DNA of 64,000 bases from Paramacrobiotus metropolitanus (Eukaryota; Tardigrada; Eutardigrada; Parachela; Macrobiotidae): the NCBI RefSeq assembly GCF_019649055.1, contig NW_026570318.1, positions 124,001 through 188,000 on the forward strand. The letters are read 5' to 3'. Below the pieces are notes generated by a model that saw only the letters and a program-made list of their open reading frames with translations, did not search any database and had not been told where the DNA came from. Positions 61,001 to 64,000 of this stretch are shown one piece after another; the first letter of the stretch is position 1; each line of letters begins with the position of its first letter. A program made the position numbers and the translations under genes.

Positions 61001-61066
61001 ATCTATTTGCGATTAAACTATTGCTACTCCCAGTTCAATGAAATCCATCGTGATACTTTAAAATAA
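58026..61066 (+). pseudogene. receptor D: broken GH16-like part, open kinase-like part
   Basis: This is an A-type copy. Segments are 58,026–58,516, 58,578–58,846, 59,235–59,521, 59,659–60,224, 60,412–60,638 and 60,895–61,066. The ectodomain (VEVFRDDFNQDQVSLNW, FQFKYGEMSMRVKVP, VFLVDYISVSQ) starts without a signal peptide. It contains TGA at 58,230–58,232 and TAG at 58,621–58,623; the latter replaces the Trp of the LxWT motif seen in A. The membrane exon (IPAAVVLAALVVGYGMHRRS) is 287 bases long, one base out of register, and its end LLEVPLASLEI lies in another frame. From 59,659 onward everything is open: [29 protein letters not shown], with the same Asp-to-His change as A. The intron that splits the N-lobe in A, B and C is missing here. 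A 26-bp duplication copies the 5' splice site at 60,224. Confidence 0.75.
60208..60259 (+). repeat. 26-bp tandem duplication across an exon/intron boundary
   Basis: A 26-base unit starting CTCTCTGTGATTTG and ending GGTAAGAGGC occurs twice in a row (60,208–60,233 and 60,234–60,259), differing by one base (gcag versus gaag). Each copy carries a usable GTAAGA donor. Use of the first keeps the frame into the next exon. Use of the second would add 26 bases and meet a TGA within the added sequence. Confidence 0.85.
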
Positions 61067-61488
61067 AAATGATCAGGCAATTACGGGCATTGCTAGCCTG
61101 TTACTATGATTTTATAAGTGGCTCGTAAAATCGAAATGCGATTGGCAGCTTTTATGCGTGGTTCTTACGGTACCGTTAAAAATTGTTTACGTTAACACTG
61201 GCACGAAATTTCTCGGTAACGCAAACCCGGCTTGTTGTTAGAGCGGTGCAACGAACAATTTTATGTTACAAGACCTGAGTATTGAAAAAAATGTGGAAAC
61301 AAATACAGTGCTTGTAATAACAGAAAGTAATTTTATGGGTCGTCATTATAATGATAACCCAAAAAAGCTACGATTCGATTGCTGCAGCCACTATGGAAAG
61401 GTTTCTGAGCACTACTTCTCCATCACGTATAACCATTTCCGCGTTAGAGGCTGTGGTCAGATCGATACTGACCACCGACGACGCTTGT
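61067..61488. other. convergent intergenic between receptors D and E
   Basis: No gene was found. An 80-codon plus-strand frame at 61,263–61,505 has no domain and runs into the E pseudogene. Confidence 0.4.
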
Positions 61489-63299
61489 CTAGCCGGTTAA
61501 ACTGAGGTCCGCATTGTGCGCTTCGCTGCCCTTTCCGGGCACGGGGTCGCTATGGTTGTCATCGTCCTGAGAGTACCAGTAATCCAGTGGAAGGAAGGTA
61601 CGTCTGATCCGTCACATTGTCATTGAGGATTTTCAAAGTCTCGGCTGTATAAGCAGCATTCTTTCGCTCATCTGGCACCCACTTCCAGCAATCCACCACT
61701 TCATCGTATCGGCTGAAACACCTTGCGTATTCTACAAATATTCAAGAGGTAATGACAAGAAAATCATTTAACTCAGGCACCATTACTTGCTGGGATGCGT
61801 GTTCATGGGCGCATAAACAAACGGTTACAAACATAAAAAATGTTCACTACATTGCGTACATTGTGCTAGGGCATCTATCTCGTCTTTCTAAACGTCGTCG
61901 ATTCTGCAGAATTGTAAGGAAATTCCCGTTATTACATTCGTTCAAATCCGCGTAGGGAAGTTCAACCAAACTAAATATTTCCCACAAGACCACGCCCAAC
62001 GACCGAGAACCGGATTTCGTCGAGAATCTGCTCTCGCTGATCGGCTCCGGAGCCATGTATCGTGGCGACAACAATTCCGGAGGGAAAACAGTGAACTTTA
62101 ACAACAGTCTGGAATCAATGTTGAAAGTTACCGTGTGATCTGTTGCAGTGTATTCCATTGCCTGCTTCGCCATAACTAATCCGGCGAGTTTCGCCTCTTG
62201 CCCATAGCAGATCATGACATTCTTGGCGCACAAATCTCGATGAATAATAGAACGGGTGTGGAGATACACCAGTCCGCGCCTGACATGGTAGCCAAAGCGC
62301 ATAAGAGTGCGTGTGGATAGTATCTGCCAGTCAAAATCCACCTGGTCAACTTTCGGTGGATGAGTGTTGAACTCCTGCTGAAGATGGTTAGCCTGGTCCT
62401 CATCGTATGGTAGAAGGTTGCCAGTTGGGTCCACCTGGTTGTAAAACCAGGTGTCACCGTGCGATTTCAGATAGGTAGTTTGGTAGCGTCCCGAACTCTG
62501 CGTGCTCCAGAAGTAGAAGAGTTTCGCCTACAGTCAATAGACCGGCTTCAGATTTAGCATTCTGTGTTTAATAGTTTGGAGATAACGGGACATTTTGGAC
62601 ATAAAATGCACCGAATACCCACTTTTTAATACTACTCCGAGAAGTGAGATGACAAAACATTCAAGTGTTGACCCGCTTTCACCAACATTTCCAGCTCTTC
62701 AGTCAATAGTCGCATCTGGCGAGGGTTGCTTGGGTTTTTTGGTCCCTTTGCTGCGATGATTGTCACTTCTTTATCTTCATGGATTCCTTCAACGTACCCT
62801 ATCAGGGTAACGCTAGCATCGCTTGCGCTTAAAATCATCTTGCCTGAAATTCCAAAGGTCAATTAATTTTTCCAGCATCCTTTAAAGTCATTAAGATTGG
62901 CTGATTATACGGCAAAACTTGCGAAACACTCACTCAAGCGAATGTTTGCCAGCGGAATTCCTACTGTAGATGTTGAATATGCTGCTGGATTTCCGGAGAT
63001 ATAGAAAGCGCACCACGATTGCGGGACAGCAGATTTAGCAGTCTATACATTTTGGAAAAAATAAACCGGTAATCAATATGCTGCTTCTGCATGATGCCGT
63101 GTCGCTGCCGCCGGTGTCTGATTCGGATGCCAAGAACTGCGAACAAGATACTGAACAAAGTAACTGGAATAATGGTTCCCAACGCTGCCGGTAAAACATG
63201 TTCTGGCAGATGTGTTGGAGTTGCTGCTGTATTGTGAACAACATAAAATACTGCTGACACCAATAAGATGCAGACTGCACTTAAGTGCGAAGGTGCCAT
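61489..63299 (-). pseudogene. receptor E: ectodomain-less, frameshifted B-type copy
   Basis: The 5' part (from 63,299) reads a signal-like start (MAPSHLSAVCILLVSAVFYV) and runs after about 15 residues into the membrane helix and IRIRHRRQRHGIMQKQH of B and C. The whole GH16-like domain is absent. Following kinase segments match B and C, but the frame shifts at about 62,965 (…QHIQHL to IPLANIRL), 62,645 (QHLNVL to LLGVVLK), 62,470 (PNYL to WFYNQVDPTGNLLPYDEDQA) and 61,595 (TDQTYL to LDYWYSQDD). Its open middle keeps HRDLCAKN, with GLV for DFG and MAPEPI. The acceptor before ELLSPRYMAPE reads CCG rather than an AG, and that short intron is open in frame. Judged against four in-window paralogues, this is a pseudogene. 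Confidence 0.75.
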
Positions 63300-63558
63300 C
63301 GTAAAACAATCAACAATGAATGGTGCATTCTTAGAATAAACTATTGTCAAACCGTGCGGTAAAATGTGAGCGCAACCAGTGACACGGATTTAATGTATTT
63401 TACTGATTCTGGTACTGTTTCGAAACGTAGCGAATCACAACTTTAACTATATCATCAAGGTGCGGACTAAATACTTTTCGGCTGCAGTTGTAACTTGTAA
63501 TTTGTAAATGTATAGAACAAATGTAAGTGTATAGTAACTGTATGGTACAAACAACATC
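63300..63558. other. intergenic, receptor E to EF-hand gene
   Basis: Short AT-rich interval between two minus-strand units. Nothing was recognised. Confidence 0.4.
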
Positions 63559-64000
63559 TTAGATCAAACTGTAGTCAAACTCGTGAGGTAAAATATAACC
63601 ATCTCCGTCAACATCGATTTCTTTGTACCATTCCGGAATTTCGGCCATTGCCCCTCTTGGATGCCGAGCAAGAATCTTATCGGACAACTTCAAGAACACT
63701 TTACATTCGTCCACATCCAGCTTGTCATCGCCATTGAGGTCTGCAAAAGAATGCGCACCATGTCAACACAACTGTACAAGCGAGTACCGGATCGTATAAC
63801 TGCACTCAGCTGCAGTGCATGACACCCATAGCGGAGTATCAGACTTTGAAGAATACCAGTGCCAACGATTTTCTTACCGATGATAGCGAATTTGTGCTGC
63901 GCGGTACTATTGTACACAACTTCCCGTTTGCCGCGGCCTATTCTGCCGACGCTCACCGTGTTGGGCGGTCCGCCTAGTCCACCTCCATAACTGCACTGGC
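63559..64000 (-). CDS. EF-hand calcium-binding protein, 3' exons (partial)
   Basis: Two minus-strand exons are in the window; the gene continues past the right edge. Exon 63,878–64,000 reads CSYGGGLGGPPNTVSVGRIG and NSTAQHKFAII. It joins in phase (GAC across the junction) to 63,559–63,740, which carries DLNGDDKLDVDE (EF-hand loop 1, with its preceding helix ending KFAII), a linker KLSDKILARHPRGAMAEIPE, and IDVDGDGYILPHEF (loop 2). The stop codon is at 63,559–63,561. Both loops have acidic residues at positions 1, 3, 5 and 12, so both should bind calcium. A paired EF-hand at the C-terminus after a glycine-rich basic stretch could belong to a secreted or reticulum-resident protein. The N-terminus is needed to place it. 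Confidence 0.75.

Overview
The window is invertebrate animal DNA. Its genes have many exons with GT–AG introns, AT-rich intergenic DNA and GC-rich exons. Clear animal families are present: a mitochondrial PTCD2-like protein, two FKBP12 immunophilins and two natriuretic-peptide-type receptor guanylate cyclases. No prokaryotic operons, tRNA, rRNA or CRISPR arrays were seen. I lean towards a small ecdysozoan such as a tardigrade, from general resemblance only and with low confidence.

Layout. 1–4.4 kb: a decayed copy of a cysteine-rich secreted-protein gene, a small inserted element and simple-sequence repeats. 4.45–7.7 kb: an eight-exon PTCD2-like gene (+). 8.8–10 kb: an unrecognised cysteine-containing coding segment (−) beside the tail of a LINE-like retrotransposon (+). 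11.7–12.1 kb: an 85-residue secreted cysteine-rich peptide. 13.7–17.5 kb: two long foldback elements and one terminal-inverted-repeat element, around an intact copy of the secreted-protein gene (−). 17.5–24.5 kb: almost empty. 24.5–29.4 kb: two FKBP12 genes head to head. 30.2–47.2 kb: two tandem receptor guanylate cyclase genes. 48.1–63.3 kb: a cluster of five related receptor genes. 63.56 kb to the right edge: the 3' end of an EF-hand protein gene.

The most interesting region is 48.1–63.3 kb. Each full-length member encodes a signal peptide, an ectodomain with the fold signature of glycoside hydrolase family 16 (GH16, beta-glucan binding) but without its catalytic ExDxxE motif, one membrane segment, and a receptor-tyrosine-kinase-like domain. 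I know of no described receptor family with this order. The kinase DFG motif is altered in every copy (HFG, GFE, QLE, HFG, GLV). Strands alternate −, +, −, +, −, as expected if a divergent pair (A, B) was duplicated in inverted orientation (C, D). A and B are intact. C has one in-frame stop. D has two stops and a frameshift upstream of an open kinase region. E has lost its ectodomain and is shifted repeatedly.

The neighbouring guanylate cyclases fit the same theme. Both keep a membrane-receptor layout and a pseudokinase domain, and both keep the metal-binding Asp and purine-specifying Glu/Cys residues. In both, however, the transition-state Asn and Arg of the cyclase domain are replaced. Much of the window is therefore local gene duplication producing membrane receptors with altered enzyme domains. 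Nucleotide-level gene models below were built by hand from splice signals, phase agreement and comparison between paralogues inside the window.
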